Assembly: GCA_902613805.1 (NCBI GenBank)
Contig: CACMIV010000001.1
Coordinates: forward strand, 302,001 to 366,000
DNA length: 64,000 nucleotides
From: an uncultured Pelagibacteraceae bacterium
Lineage (GTDB): Bacteria; Pseudomonadota; Alphaproteobacteria; Pelagibacterales; AG-422-B15
Direction of reading: 5' to 3'
Numbering within the stretch: position 1 is the stretch's first letter; the number at the start of each line of letters is the position of its first letter. Both the position numbers and the translations under genes were made by a program. Positions 47,861 to 55,048 of the stretch are shown here, piece by piece. The notes under the pieces were generated by a model. The model had not been told where the DNA came from. It was given only the letters and a program-made list of their open reading frames with translations, and did no database searches.

Positions 47861-48379
47861 TTAGTCTTTTTTCTCCTCTTCTGCTGGAGCTTCCTCTGCT
47901 GGAGTCTCTTCTGCTGGAGCCTCATCAGTTTTTGCTTCTGCTGCTGGAGCTTCCTCTGCTGGAGCTACATCAGTTTTTGCTTCTGCTGCTGGAACTTCAT
48001 TCGCTAGAGTCTCTTCTGCTGGAGCTTCAGGAGCAGGCTGATTCTTTGCTTCCTCAGCTGCGGCTAATCTTTCTTGTGCTTTCTTTTTTGGCTGAGCTTT
48101 TTTAGGATTGTTGCCTTGTGCTGGCATTGGTATTACGCCGGCTTCTCCCAAAAATCTTGCAACCTTATCTGTTGGTTTTGCTCCTTTAGAAATCCACTCT
48201 TTTATTGACTCTAAGTTTAGTTGGATCCTATCCTTATTATCTTTTTGTAAAAGAGGATTGTACAATCCTACCTTTTCAATAAATCTACCATCTCGTGGAC
48301 TTCTTGAATCTGCAACTACAACTCTGTATACAGGCCTTTTTTTTGAACCTGCTCTCGATAGTCTTATTTTTAACGCCAT
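47861..48379 (-). CDS. rpsP: Ribosomal protein S16 with repetitive Ala/Glu tail
   Basis: The first about 80 residues are bS16 ([47 protein letters not shown]). A Lys/Gln/Pro linker and an Ala/Glu/Pro-rich tail raise the length to 172 against 82 in E. coli. The tail holds a 15-residue unit of the type [14 protein letters not shown] in tandem and PAEE half-units, encoded by a 45-nt DNA repeat. A strong AAGGAGA ribosome-binding site is in place. First gene after ffh, 26 nt downstream. Confidence 0.96.
   Translation of the reverse strand: MALKIRLSRAGSKKRPVYRVVVADSRSPRDGRFIEKVGLYNPLLQKDNKDRIQLNLESIKEWISKGAKPTDKVARFLGEAGVIPMPAQGNNPKKAQPKKKAQERLAAAEEAKNQPAPEAPAEETLANEVPAAEAKTDVAPAEEAPAAEAKTDEAPAEETPAEEAPAEEEKKD
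47881..47993. repeat. In-frame 45-nt tandem repeat in the rpsP tail
   Basis: Identical 24-nt stretches lie at 47881-47904 and 47941-47964, and identical 26-nt stretches at 47923-47948 and 47968-47993, the latter with a 45-nt period. All multiples keep the rpsP frame, so copy-number change would lengthen or shorten the tail without a frameshift. Confidence 0.85.
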
Positions 48380-48405
48380 TTTATTCTCCTTTTATTTGTT
48401 AATAA

Positions 48406-49788
48406 TTAAAATTTATTTTTAAAAAAATCACTCGGCATGCCACTTCCAAGTTGGCCTGCTAACATGTTTGGATCAATTGATCCTCCCCCTTTTCTAGATA
48501 ACTTCTTCATCATGTCTGACATCTTTCTATGTTGTTTTAGAATTTTATTTATTTCGGATACTGAAGTCCCTGACCCTGCCGCTATTCTTTTTTTTCTTGA
48601 TCCATTAATTATCTTTGGCTTGCTTCGCTCATATTTTGTCATTGAGAGAATAATTGCTTCTTGTTGAGCGATTGAGTTGTCAGTATTAGTATTTTGTGGA
48701 ATCTTATCGCTCAGATTACTTAGTCCAGGAATGAATTTCATCATACCCGAAATGCCACCCATTTTTTTCATCTGTCTGATTTGACTAAGCAAATCGTCGA
48801 GGTCAAATTCTCCTTTTTGTAATTTTTTGGCCATTTCTTCGGCATCTTCTTGATCAACAGTTTCAGCAGCTTTTTCAACTAAGGTTACAATATCTCCCAT
48901 TCCAAGAATACGATTGGCAATTCGCTCTGGGTGAAATTTTTCAAGGTCATCGACTTGCTCCCCAACTCCCATAAACTTAATTGGACAATCAGTAATGTAC
49001 TTCATGCTTAATGCGGCCCCACCTCGAGCATCGCCATCAATCCTAGTAAGAATAGAGCCTGTAATATTGATTGCTTTTGCAAAATCGCGTGCAACATTCA
49101 CTGCCTCCTGGCCAGTTAGGCTGTCTAAAACAAGTATCGTTTCTAGAGGGTTAATTTCTTTTTCCAGCAAACTCAATTCGCTCATTAGCCCTTCTTCAAC
49201 ATTCATTCTCCCCGCTGTATCATATAAAACACAATCAATTTCCTGTAATTCAGCAAATTGTTTTGCTCTTGATACAATATCAATAGGCATTTGATTTTCG
49301 AGTTTGGGTAAAATTGTTACATCAATTAACTCAGAAAGTTTTTTTAGCTGATCAAAAGCAGCTGGTCTTGTGGTATCTAATGAAACAAATAAAATCTTCT
49401 TATCGTAATTACTTTTGAGGTAATTACCGATTTTACCAACAGTCGTTGTCTTGCCAGAACCTTGAAGTCCTGCAAATAAATAGGATGAAACTTGATTATC
49501 GTTTATTTGGAATTCGGGTGAAGCTGACCCTAAAATTTGAATTAATTGATCATTCACAATTTTTGTAATCATTTGCGCAGGCGTTATTGATCGAATGATT
49601 TCTTTTCCGATCGCCTCTTTTTTGACATCCTCTATAAATCTTTTAGCAATTGGCAATGCAACATCAGCTTCAAGAAGAGCTCTTCGAATATCTCTCATTG
49701 CACTATCGAGAGATGCCTCATCAATAGAACCTGTCTTTTTTAAACCCTTAAATATTTCCTCAAACCGATTACTAAGGTTTTCAAACAA
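48406..49788 (-). CDS. ffh: Signal recognition particle protein Ffh
   Basis: This 460-residue SRP54 GTPase binds signal sequences and 4.5S RNA. The N domain is at 1-85, the G domain has GLQGSGKTT at 107-115 and DTAGRMNVEE, and a Met-rich M domain runs from about 300 (MKKMGGISGMMKFIPG, GSGTSVSEINKILKQHRKM). The start is TTG at 49788, preceded by a strong AAGGAGAG. It heads the ffh-rpsP-rimM-trmD-rplS run and has a long structured leader. Its receptor gene ftsY is at 52424. Confidence 0.98.
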   Translation of the reverse strand: MFENLSNRFEEIFKGLKKTGSIDEASLDSAMRDIRRALLEADVALPIAKRFIEDVKKEAIGKEIIRSITPAQMITKIVNDQLIQILGSASPEFQINDNQVSSYLFAGLQGSGKTTTVGKIGNYLKSNYDKKILFVSLDTTRPAAFDQLKKLSELIDVTILPKLENQMPIDIVSRAKQFAELQEIDCVLYDTAGRMNVEEGLMSELSLLEKEINPLETILVLDSLTGQEAVNVARDFAKAINITGSILTRIDGDARGGAALSMKYITDCPIKFMGVGEQVDDLEKFHPERIANRILGMGDIVTLVEKAAETVDQEDAEEMAKKLQKGEFDLDDLLSQIRQMKKMGGISGMMKFIPGLSNLSDKIPQNTNTDNSIAQQEAIILSMTKYERSKPKIINGSRKKRIAAGSGTSVSEINKILKQHRKMSDMMKKLSRKGGGSIDPNMLAGQLGSGMPSDFFKNKF

Positions 49789-49806
49789 AATAAACTCTCC
49801 TTCAGC

Positions 49807-49884
49807 AGGTAGTGCACCAATGGGCGAAACTCGCTGACTGGTGTCGATACCTTTATTTATGGCACCGCAGAAATAATATTTCTG
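49807..49884. other. Structured non-coding segment upstream of ffh
   Basis: A nested hairpin spans 49807-49852: AGGTA/TACCT outer, CACCA/TGGTG middle, GCGA/TCGC apical with AAC loop. A perfect hairpin CAGAAAT-AAT-ATTTCTG follows at 49868-49884. As a minus-strand RNA both lie in the ffh leader; the nested stem ends 19 nt before the TTG. As plus-strand RNA two extra G-U pairs (49814/49844, 49823/49835) would lengthen it. I could not match it to 4.5S RNA or a known riboswitch. Confidence 0.5.
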
Positions 49885-49899
49885 ACGGAAAACGTGAGT

Positions 49900-49928
49900 T
49901 TTTTATTACTTCAGTAAGTTAATGTCAA
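49900..49928 (-). promoter_or_regulatory. Candidate ffh promoter
   Basis: Minus-strand TTGACA (49923-49928) is followed after 17 nt by TAAAAA (49900-49905). The -35 is perfect and the -10 matches four of six. Transcription would begin near 49893, giving an ffh leader of about 105 nt that contains both hairpins of the 49807-49884 element. Confidence 0.5.
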
Positions 49929-49951
49929 GATTCATTTAATTTCTTATTTAC

Positions 49952-49980
49952 TGGAAAAATCAAAATTGGCTCAATATAAA
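49952..49980 (+). promoter_or_regulatory. Possible dapF promoter
   Basis: TGGAAA (49952-49957) and TATAAA (49975-49980) are 17 nt apart. The start would be at or next to the ATG at 49987, implying a leaderless message. The match is moderate and AT-rich DNA gives many false hits. Confidence 0.35.
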
Positions 49981-49986
49981 GTGTTT

Positions 49987-50811
49987 ATGCACGAGTTTAA
50001 GTTCGTAAAGATGAATGGCCTTGGAAATGATTTTGTTGTTATTGATCAAAGAGCATCTGAATTTGATTTATCAGAAGAACAAATAAAATTAATTTGTAAC
50101 AGAACAGATGGGGTTGGCTGCGATCAACTAATCATGATTAGAAAGTCACAAGATAACAGCGATCCACTGATTAAATTTTTTAATTCAGATGGAAGTGAAA
50201 TAGATGCTTGTGGAAATGGTTCGCGTTGTGTTGCAAACTTTTTAATGAATGAAACAAAGAGCGAGAAAATAAACTTAACAACACGTGAAAGAACAATTGC
50301 ATGTGAAAAGATTGATGATGTCACAGTTAGTGTAAATATGGGCAAGCCAAAATTCAAATGGAATGAAATACCTTTAACTAAAGAAGTCGATCCAGAAGAT
50401 ATAAATTTTTCAATCAGAGACCTTACTCTAAAAAAACCATTTTTAGTTAATATTGGTAATCCACATATTATATTTTTTGATGATGAAATCGAAAAATATG
50501 ATGTTGAAAGTTTTGGATCTTTAATTGAAAACGATAGTTTATTTCCTGAAAAAATAAATGTGAGTTTTGCAAAGTTAAAAAGTGATAATCACATTGTACT
50601 AAACGTATGGGAAAGGGGTGCAGGAAAAACAAATGCTTGTGGTACGGCTGCTTGCGCAACAGCTGTAGCAGGAGTTGAAATGGGAGTGATAAAAAATAAG
50701 GTGACAGTAACATTGCCAGGGGGCAATTTAGAAATATATTACAAAAGTAGTGATAATATTATTATGACTGGTCCAACTGAGATAAATTTTACTGATAAAT
50801 ATAAGCTGTGA
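49987..50811 (+). CDS. dapF: Diaminopimelate epimerase
   Basis: This 274-residue enzyme converts LL- to meso-diaminopimelate for lysine and peptidoglycan. The two catalytic cysteines are Cys75 in ACGNGSRC and Cys218 in NACGTAACA. I use the ATG at 49987 (MHEFKFVKMNGLGNDF) instead of a TTG 21 nt upstream, because the family starts just before KMNGLGNDF. It overlaps the next gene by 4 nt. Confidence 0.97.
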   Translation: MHEFKFVKMNGLGNDFVVIDQRASEFDLSEEQIKLICNRTDGVGCDQLIMIRKSQDNSDPLIKFFNSDGSEIDACGNGSRCVANFLMNETKSEKINLTTRERTIACEKIDDVTVSVNMGKPKFKWNEIPLTKEVDPEDINFSIRDLTLKKPFLVNIGNPHIIFFDDEIEKYDVESFGSLIENDSLFPEKINVSFAKLKSDNHIVLNVWERGAGKTNACGTAACATAVAGVEMGVIKNKVTVTLPGGNLEIYYKSSDNIIMTGPTEINFTDKYKL

Positions 50812-51194
50812 GCAATAAAAATTCTAAAAAAAATACTAAAATATACTTCAATAACTCATGCAGTATCTGTAGGTTTGAAATAAACCACTATAAGAAACTT
50901 AATAATGTTATTGATTGGGTCGATGTTACTCAAAATAAAGTTGCTGAAAAGGAAACTTCAAAAGAACCAAGTCAATTGATAAGACGTCTTCATGCCAAAC
51001 ATGATGGAAAGATATTAGAAGGAATCGATGCTTTTTTACTGATATGGTCTCAACTTCCAAGGTATAAATGGCTTTATAATTTTATTAAATTGCCTCTTAT
51101 CTATCATATGAGTCATATATTGTATGAAGTTCTTGCATTTGCTCTATATTTAAAAAATCGAAATCAAATAAGTAATGAAAGATCCAGAAATTAA
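50808..51194 (+). CDS. DCC-family (DUF393) thiol-disulfide oxidoreductase-like protein
   Basis: This 128-residue protein has a GTG start that overlaps the dapF stop. It shows the DCC family pattern: a thioredoxin-like start with a CxxC motif in NNSCSICRFE, then LHAKHDGKILEGIDAFLLIWSQLPRYKWL and a C-terminal helix ending in YEVLAFALYLKNRN. The biochemical role of the family is unclear. Overlap with mtaB (20 nt) shows a tight dapF-DCC-mtaB-ftsY unit. Confidence 0.82.
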   Translation: MSNKNSKKNTKIYFNNSCSICRFEINHYKKLNNVIDWVDVTQNKVAEKETSKEPSQLIRRLHAKHDGKILEGIDAFLLIWSQLPRYKWLYNFIKLPLIYHMSHILYEVLAFALYLKNRNQISNERSRN

Positions 51195-52431
51195 AACTTA
51201 CGGATGTAGACTGAATTTTTATGAGTCTGAAGTTATAAGAAAATACGCAAAAGATAACAATCTTCAGAACCATATTTTTATTAATAGTTGCGCTGTTACA
51301 AATAAAACTATCGCTGATCTGAAAAATGAAATTAGAAAAGTAAAAAAAGAAAATCAACAAAGTCAAGTCGTTCTTACTGGTTGTGCTGCACAGATACATA
51401 AAAAAGATTTTGAAACAATGAGCGAAGTTGACTCCATCATTGGAAATAAAGAAAAATTAGAATCCTCAACCTATAAAACTATAAGAGAAAGTAATAAGCC
51501 CGTAAATTTAGTAGGAGATATATTCGAAAATGAACAGGCAATTTCACCGATTATAAGTAAAGTTAAAAACAGAATAAGAGGATTTGTACAAATACAAAAT
51601 GGATGTGATCATAGGTGTACATTTTGTATTATTCCATATGGACGAGGAAATTCAAGAAGTGTGGATCCAAAAAATATTATAAAACAAATAAAGTTACTTC
51701 TAGAGAAGAACTACAAGGAGATAGTGCTAACTGGCGTTGATCTCACAAGCTACGGTAGTGATTTTGAGAAAAAAATTTCATTGTCAAAGTTAGTAAAAAC
51801 TATTCTCAATAGGTTGCCTCAACTTAACAGACTGAGACTGTCATCACTTGATATCGCAGAAATAGATGATGAATTAATAAATCTTTACGGTAGTGAGAAA
51901 CGTTTACTTCCTCATATTCATTTATCTCTGCAGGCTGGCGATAATATGATTTTAAAAAGAATGAAAAGAAGACATTCAAGAGAAGATGCAATTAATGCAA
52001 TAGAGCGCATCAGAGCTGTTAGACCTGATATTGTATTTGGTGCAGATTTAATTGCTGGATTTCCAACAGAAACGGAGGAAATGTATCTAAATTCAGTGCG
52101 TCTTATAGATGAATGTAATATTACTTTTTTGCACGTATTTCCATTTTCACCAAGAGATGGAACGCCCGCCGCTAGAATGCCTCAATTAGATCGAGAAATT
52201 ATAAAAAAAAGAGCAAAAATACTCAGAAATATTGGCGAGCGAAAGATTACCGAGCACTACGATAAGCTTAAAAATAAAGAGATTAACCTTATTGTTGAGA
52301 GTCAAAATCAAGGTAGATCAGATACATTTGCAAAGGTCTGTCTCGATGATAATTTTGAAGCGGGTAAAATAATAAAAATGCTTGTCACTGGAAAGTGTCA
52401 AGAAGGCTTAATTGGAAATATAATTGTTTAA
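51175..52431 (+). CDS. mtaB: tRNA t6A37 methylthiotransferase MtaB
   Basis: This 418-residue radical SAM enzyme adds a methylthio group to t6A at position 37. The N-terminal cluster cysteines are Cys11, Cys39 and Cys70, and the radical SAM set is Cys144, Cys148, Cys151 (CDHRCTFC). A TRAM-like segment lies at the end. The start KTYGCRLNFYESE (CRxN rather than CQMN) favours MtaB over MiaB and RimO. It overlaps the DCC gene by 20 nt and ftsY by 8 nt. Confidence 0.94.
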   Translation: MKDPEIKTYGCRLNFYESEVIRKYAKDNNLQNHIFINSCAVTNKTIADLKNEIRKVKKENQQSQVVLTGCAAQIHKKDFETMSEVDSIIGNKEKLESSTYKTIRESNKPVNLVGDIFENEQAISPIISKVKNRIRGFVQIQNGCDHRCTFCIIPYGRGNSRSVDPKNIIKQIKLLLEKNYKEIVLTGVDLTSYGSDFEKKISLSKLVKTILNRLPQLNRLRLSSLDIAEIDDELINLYGSEKRLLPHIHLSLQAGDNMILKRMKRRHSREDAINAIERIRAVRPDIVFGADLIAGFPTETEEMYLNSVRLIDECNITFLHVFPFSPRDGTPAARMPQLDREIIKKRAKILRNIGERKITEHYDKLKNKEINLIVESQNQGRSDTFAKVCLDDNFEAGKIIKMLVTGKCQEGLIGNIIV

Positions 52432-53296
52432 GAGTTTAAAATCCGGCCTAGCAAAAGTATTTGCAAATCAAAAAATTGATCAAAATACAATACGGGATTT
52501 TGAAGATCTTCTCATTACTTCTGATGTTGATGTTGAAACATCAGAACTCATTGCATCAAAATTAGCAAATGAAAAATTTTCTAATGCCCCTTCGCTGGAA
52601 GAAATCCAATCATCTCTTAGTAAAATTATAAATGAAATTGTATCAACAAATATAAAAAAAATTGACTATAAAAATAACGCAAAACCCTACGTTATATTAA
52701 TGGTAGGCGTAAATGGTTCAGGTAAAACTACAACAATTGCAAAACTGGCAAATCAATTTCAAAAAGAGAAAAAAAATGTTTTGTTGGTTGCTGCTGATAC
52801 CTTTAGAGCAGCGGCTGCAGAACAATTGAATGAATGGGCTGATAAAATAGGAACGGACTTTGTAAGAGATGCTGACAAATCTGACCCAGCAAGTGTAGTT
52901 TATAAGTCAATTGCATATGCAAATAAAAATAATATTGACGTAGTTATAATTGATACAGCTGGAAGACTTCAGAACAAAACTGATTTAATGGATCAATTAG
53001 GTAAAATTGACCGAGTGCTTAAAAAACACGATGAAACACTTCCTCATGATTCAATAATATCGATTGATGCCACAACAGGGCAAAATGCCTTAAAACAAGT
53101 GGAAGAATTTAATAAATTTACGAAAATTACTGGCATTATTATGACGAAATTTGATTCCAATGCAGCCGGAGGAACACTAGTATCAATTTCCAACAAAACA
53201 AAAATACCAATTTTAGCAATTGGTAGTGGTGAGCAAATCAGTGATCTTATTGATTTTGATCCTGAGCAATTTTCTAATAATTTTATTAAAAATTAA
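52424..53296 (+). CDS. ftsY: SRP receptor FtsY (NG core only)
   Basis: This 290-residue GTPase is the membrane receptor for the SRP. The N domain is at 1-80 and the G domain has GVNGSGKT at 95-102, DTFRAAAAEQL, DTAGRLQNK and TKFDSNAAGG. The long acidic A domain of E. coli FtsY is absent, so membrane contact probably uses only the short N-terminal helix (MFKSLKSGLAKVF). It starts with TTG overlapping mtaB by 8 nt; the ATG-lacking start is supported by the family's MF-start. It ends overlapping the convergent PagL-like gene by 4 nt. Confidence 0.96.
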   Translation: MFKSLKSGLAKVFANQKIDQNTIRDFEDLLITSDVDVETSELIASKLANEKFSNAPSLEEIQSSLSKIINEIVSTNIKKIDYKNNAKPYVILMVGVNGSGKTTTIAKLANQFQKEKKNVLLVAADTFRAAAAEQLNEWADKIGTDFVRDADKSDPASVVYKSIAYANKNNIDVVIIDTAGRLQNKTDLMDQLGKIDRVLKKHDETLPHDSIISIDATTGQNALKQVEEFNKFTKITGIIMTKFDSNAAGGTLVSISNKTKIPILAIGSGEQISDLIDFDPEQFSNNFIKN

Positions 53297-53778
53297 AAAG
53301 GTCTTATGAGTGAGATCGTTGCACTTTCTGTCCCAGGATTCGTATCACCAATGCTTGCATTGGATATGTGATTTAAATTAAATCCTATTCGACTTGATTT
53401 AAGTTTATATGAAAACTCAATCTGACTTCTAAATTCAAGATTATATCCTAAATCTTTACTATCTCCCCGATCATAATATCCCAACGCAAAGCTTGGAGTA
53501 AAAAACCATTTTTCTGAAATTCCAATATCTTTTCTTAAACCTGAATAAATATATTTTCCGTTATCTCCGTTTCTCATAACACCCAAGAAAGATTTAAGAT
53601 CATAATTATTTTTTAAAAAGTTATTCCCATACAAATATTCAAATCTTAATTCTGATGAGTCAACTGTGTCATTTACATCAAATTGACCTAATGAAAAAGA
53701 CCACATGTTTTCTTCATTACTTTGGGAACTAAATCCATAGGATATTAAAATTAAAATTGTAAAAAATAATTTTTTCAT
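53293..53778 (-). CDS. PagL-like lipid A deacylase / acyloxyacyl hydrolase family outer membrane protein
   Basis: This 161-residue protein has a signal peptide (about 1-20), alternating beta-strands and a C-terminal Phe typical of outer-membrane barrels. Near the end NHISNAS gives His137 and Ser139, and Glu151 lies 14 residues after the His, the same spacing as the PagL catalytic triad (His126, Ser128, Glu140). PagL removes the 3-O acyl chain of lipid A. It is downstream of a small secreted-protein gene (10-nt gap) and convergent with ftsY. Overall identity to PagL is low, so the reaction is inferred from the triad. Confidence 0.72.
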   Translation of the reverse strand: MKKLFFTILILISYGFSSQSNEENMWSFSLGQFDVNDTVDSSELRFEYLYGNNFLKNNYDLKSFLGVMRNGDNGKYIYSGLRKDIGISEKWFFTPSFALGYYDRGDSKDLGYNLEFRSQIEFSYKLKSSRIGFNLNHISNASIGDTNPGTESATISLIRPF

Positions 53779-53788
53779 AAAAAGATTT

Positions 53789-54088
53789 TTATGATCCGTA
53801 TCTTACAAAAGTATCGGCTACTTCACCTTCTTGTATATAACCACCTGACCAAGTTACACATCCACCTGACCATTTAACTACGTTACCTTCACCATCACAT
53901 CCATCAGCAACTATTTCTTCAAGCTTCTCATATAACGGCTCTTGTAATTCTTGAAATTCAGAAATATCTTCTCTTGTTGTAAGCTCAACATCCTCATAGT
54001 CTTTTGTCTCATCTTCAATGCCCCCTGCAAAAGTGAAATTCAGACCCAGGAAAAAAAATAATAAAAATGCATAAATTTTTGATTTCAT
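53789..54088 (-). CDS. Small secreted protein of unknown function
   Basis: This 99-residue protein starts at ATG 54088, 6 nt after a strong AGAGG, in preference to a GTG 6 nt upstream that lies within that site. Residues 1-21 are a signal peptide (MKSKIYAFLLFFFLGLNFTFA). The mature part is acidic, and the C-terminal third has two Cys and two WSGG copies (KWSGGCVTWSGGY). I do not recognise the family. It is 10 nt upstream of the PagL-like gene and has its own promoter region with twin palindromic sites, so it may be regulated apart from ccm. Confidence 0.65.
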   Translation of the reverse strand: MKSKIYAFLLFFFLGLNFTFAGGIEDETKDYEDVELTTREDISEFQELQEPLYEKLEEIVADGCDGEGNVVKWSGGCVTWSGGYIQEGEVADTFVRYGS

Positions 54089-54112
54089 AAACACCTCTTT
54101 TAATTGAACTAT

Positions 54113-54154
54113 AATATAAAATCACAAATTGTTTAAAAGATATCTACAAATTGT
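54113..54154 (-). promoter_or_regulatory. Promoter region with twin ACAAATTGT sites
   Basis: Two identical palindromic 9-mers ACAAATTGT lie at 54124-54132 and 54146-54154, 22 bp apart, which is about two helical turns. On the minus strand a TATATT/TATTAT -10 candidate lies at about 54111-54118, so the sites would cover the -20 to -50 region of a promoter for the small secreted protein gene. This is the usual place for a repressor or activator. Confidence 0.45.
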
Positions 54155-54160
54155 CAAAAA

Positions 54161-54517
54161 TTAGGCTTGGCTTCTTTTTTGTCTATAAATTGCAAAAGCT
54201 CCAATTATCAATATGAGGAATGGAAAAGACCATAATATATAAGTAAGATTGTTAAATGGAGGTGTCATTAAAATCCAATCACCGTACTTTTCTACTAGAT
54301 ATTCTTTAATTTGGCGATCGGTCTCACCTTGACTAATTTTTTCACGAATAAGTTTTTTTATATCCTCTGCTAATTCTGCATTAGACTCGTGAATTGTTTG
54401 GCCCTGACACACAAGGCACCTCACCTCTTTAAAAAGCTCAATCGCCCTTATATCTTCAGCTAAAGCATTACTTAGCAACAAAAATAGGAGTAGAAATATC
54501 TTAGTTGTTTTAATCAT
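54161..54517 (-). CDS. ccmH: Cytochrome c maturation protein CcmH (thioredoxin-like)
   Basis: This 118-residue periplasmic, membrane-anchored protein reduces apocytochrome c for heme attachment. It has a signal peptide ending near residue 20, the redox motif RCLVCQGQ with Cys34 and Cys37, and one C-terminal membrane helix (about 92-111). It is the short form without the CcmI/TPR extension. It follows ccmG by 3 nt and is the last gene of the ccm operon. Confidence 0.95.
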   Translation of the reverse strand: MIKTTKIFLLLFLLLSNALAEDIRAIELFKEVRCLVCQGQTIHESNAELAEDIKKLIREKISQGETDRQIKEYLVEKYGDWILMTPPFNNLTYILWSFPFLILIIGAFAIYRQKRSQA

Positions 54518-54520
54518 AAT

Positions 54521-55048
54521 TTAATTATTACGAATGATTGGAAGAATTTTCTCTTCCATCTCATTCATATGAATTGGGCCAATATGTTTATAAATAATTA
54601 TGCCGTTAGCAATAATATACGTCTCTGGAACCCCATAAACGCCAAGATCGATAGCTGTTCTTCCTGAATTATCTGAGCCAATTTTAACAAATGGGTTTCC
54701 AAGATTATTTATAAATTTTTTTGCTTCTTCGCTATTATCTTTATAATTCAAACCAAATATTTCCACTTTATAGAGTTCTGACAGAACCATTAATATATCA
54801 TGCTCTGCTCGACATGGAATGCACCAAGAAGACCAAACATTTAATAAAATTGGATTTTCAGTATTTAAGTCTAAATTTGTAAGCTCTTCCTGCCCAAAAA
54901 GGTTCGGCAATGAAAATTCTGGTACTTTTTTTCCAACAAGAGGACTTGAAAGTTTTGATGTATCATTATTTAAAGAAAAAAATAAAAATATACTTAATAA
55001 TATTATTAACGCTAAAGGTAAAAATTTTAAATAGTTACTTTTCATCAA
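54521..55048 (-). CDS. ccmG: Thiol-disulfide interchange protein CcmG/DsbE
   Basis: This 175-residue thioredoxin-fold protein has an N-terminal membrane anchor (about 8-26) and a periplasmic domain with WCIPC (Cys76, Cys79) and the GVPETYII cis-Pro block. It keeps the heme-binding thiols of apocytochrome c reduced. It overlaps ccmF by 14 nt. Confidence 0.95.
   Translation of the reverse strand: MMKSNYLKFLPLALIILLSIFLFFSLNNDTSKLSSPLVGKKVPEFSLPNLFGQEELTNLDLNTENPILLNVWSSWCIPCRAEHDILMVLSELYKVEIFGLNYKDNSEEAKKFINNLGNPFVKIGSDNSGRTAIDLGVYGVPETYIIANGIIIYKHIGPIHMNEMEEKILPIIRNN

Noticed and set aside
47870..48040. CRISPR-like repeat array
   Set aside because: The repeats are in frame within rpsP, lack unique spacers and encode the Ala/Glu tail.
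49789..49860. Possible 4.5S RNA gene or glycine riboswitch before ffh
   Set aside because: The 4.5S signature (GGAAGG with AGCAGCC opposite) is absent from both strands. The AAGGAGAG that looks riboswitch-like is simply the ffh ribosome-binding site, and the aptamer core is not present.
49966..49986. TTG start for dapF 21 nt upstream
   Set aside because: The ATG at 49987 fits the family start and the extra residues have no counterpart in DapF.
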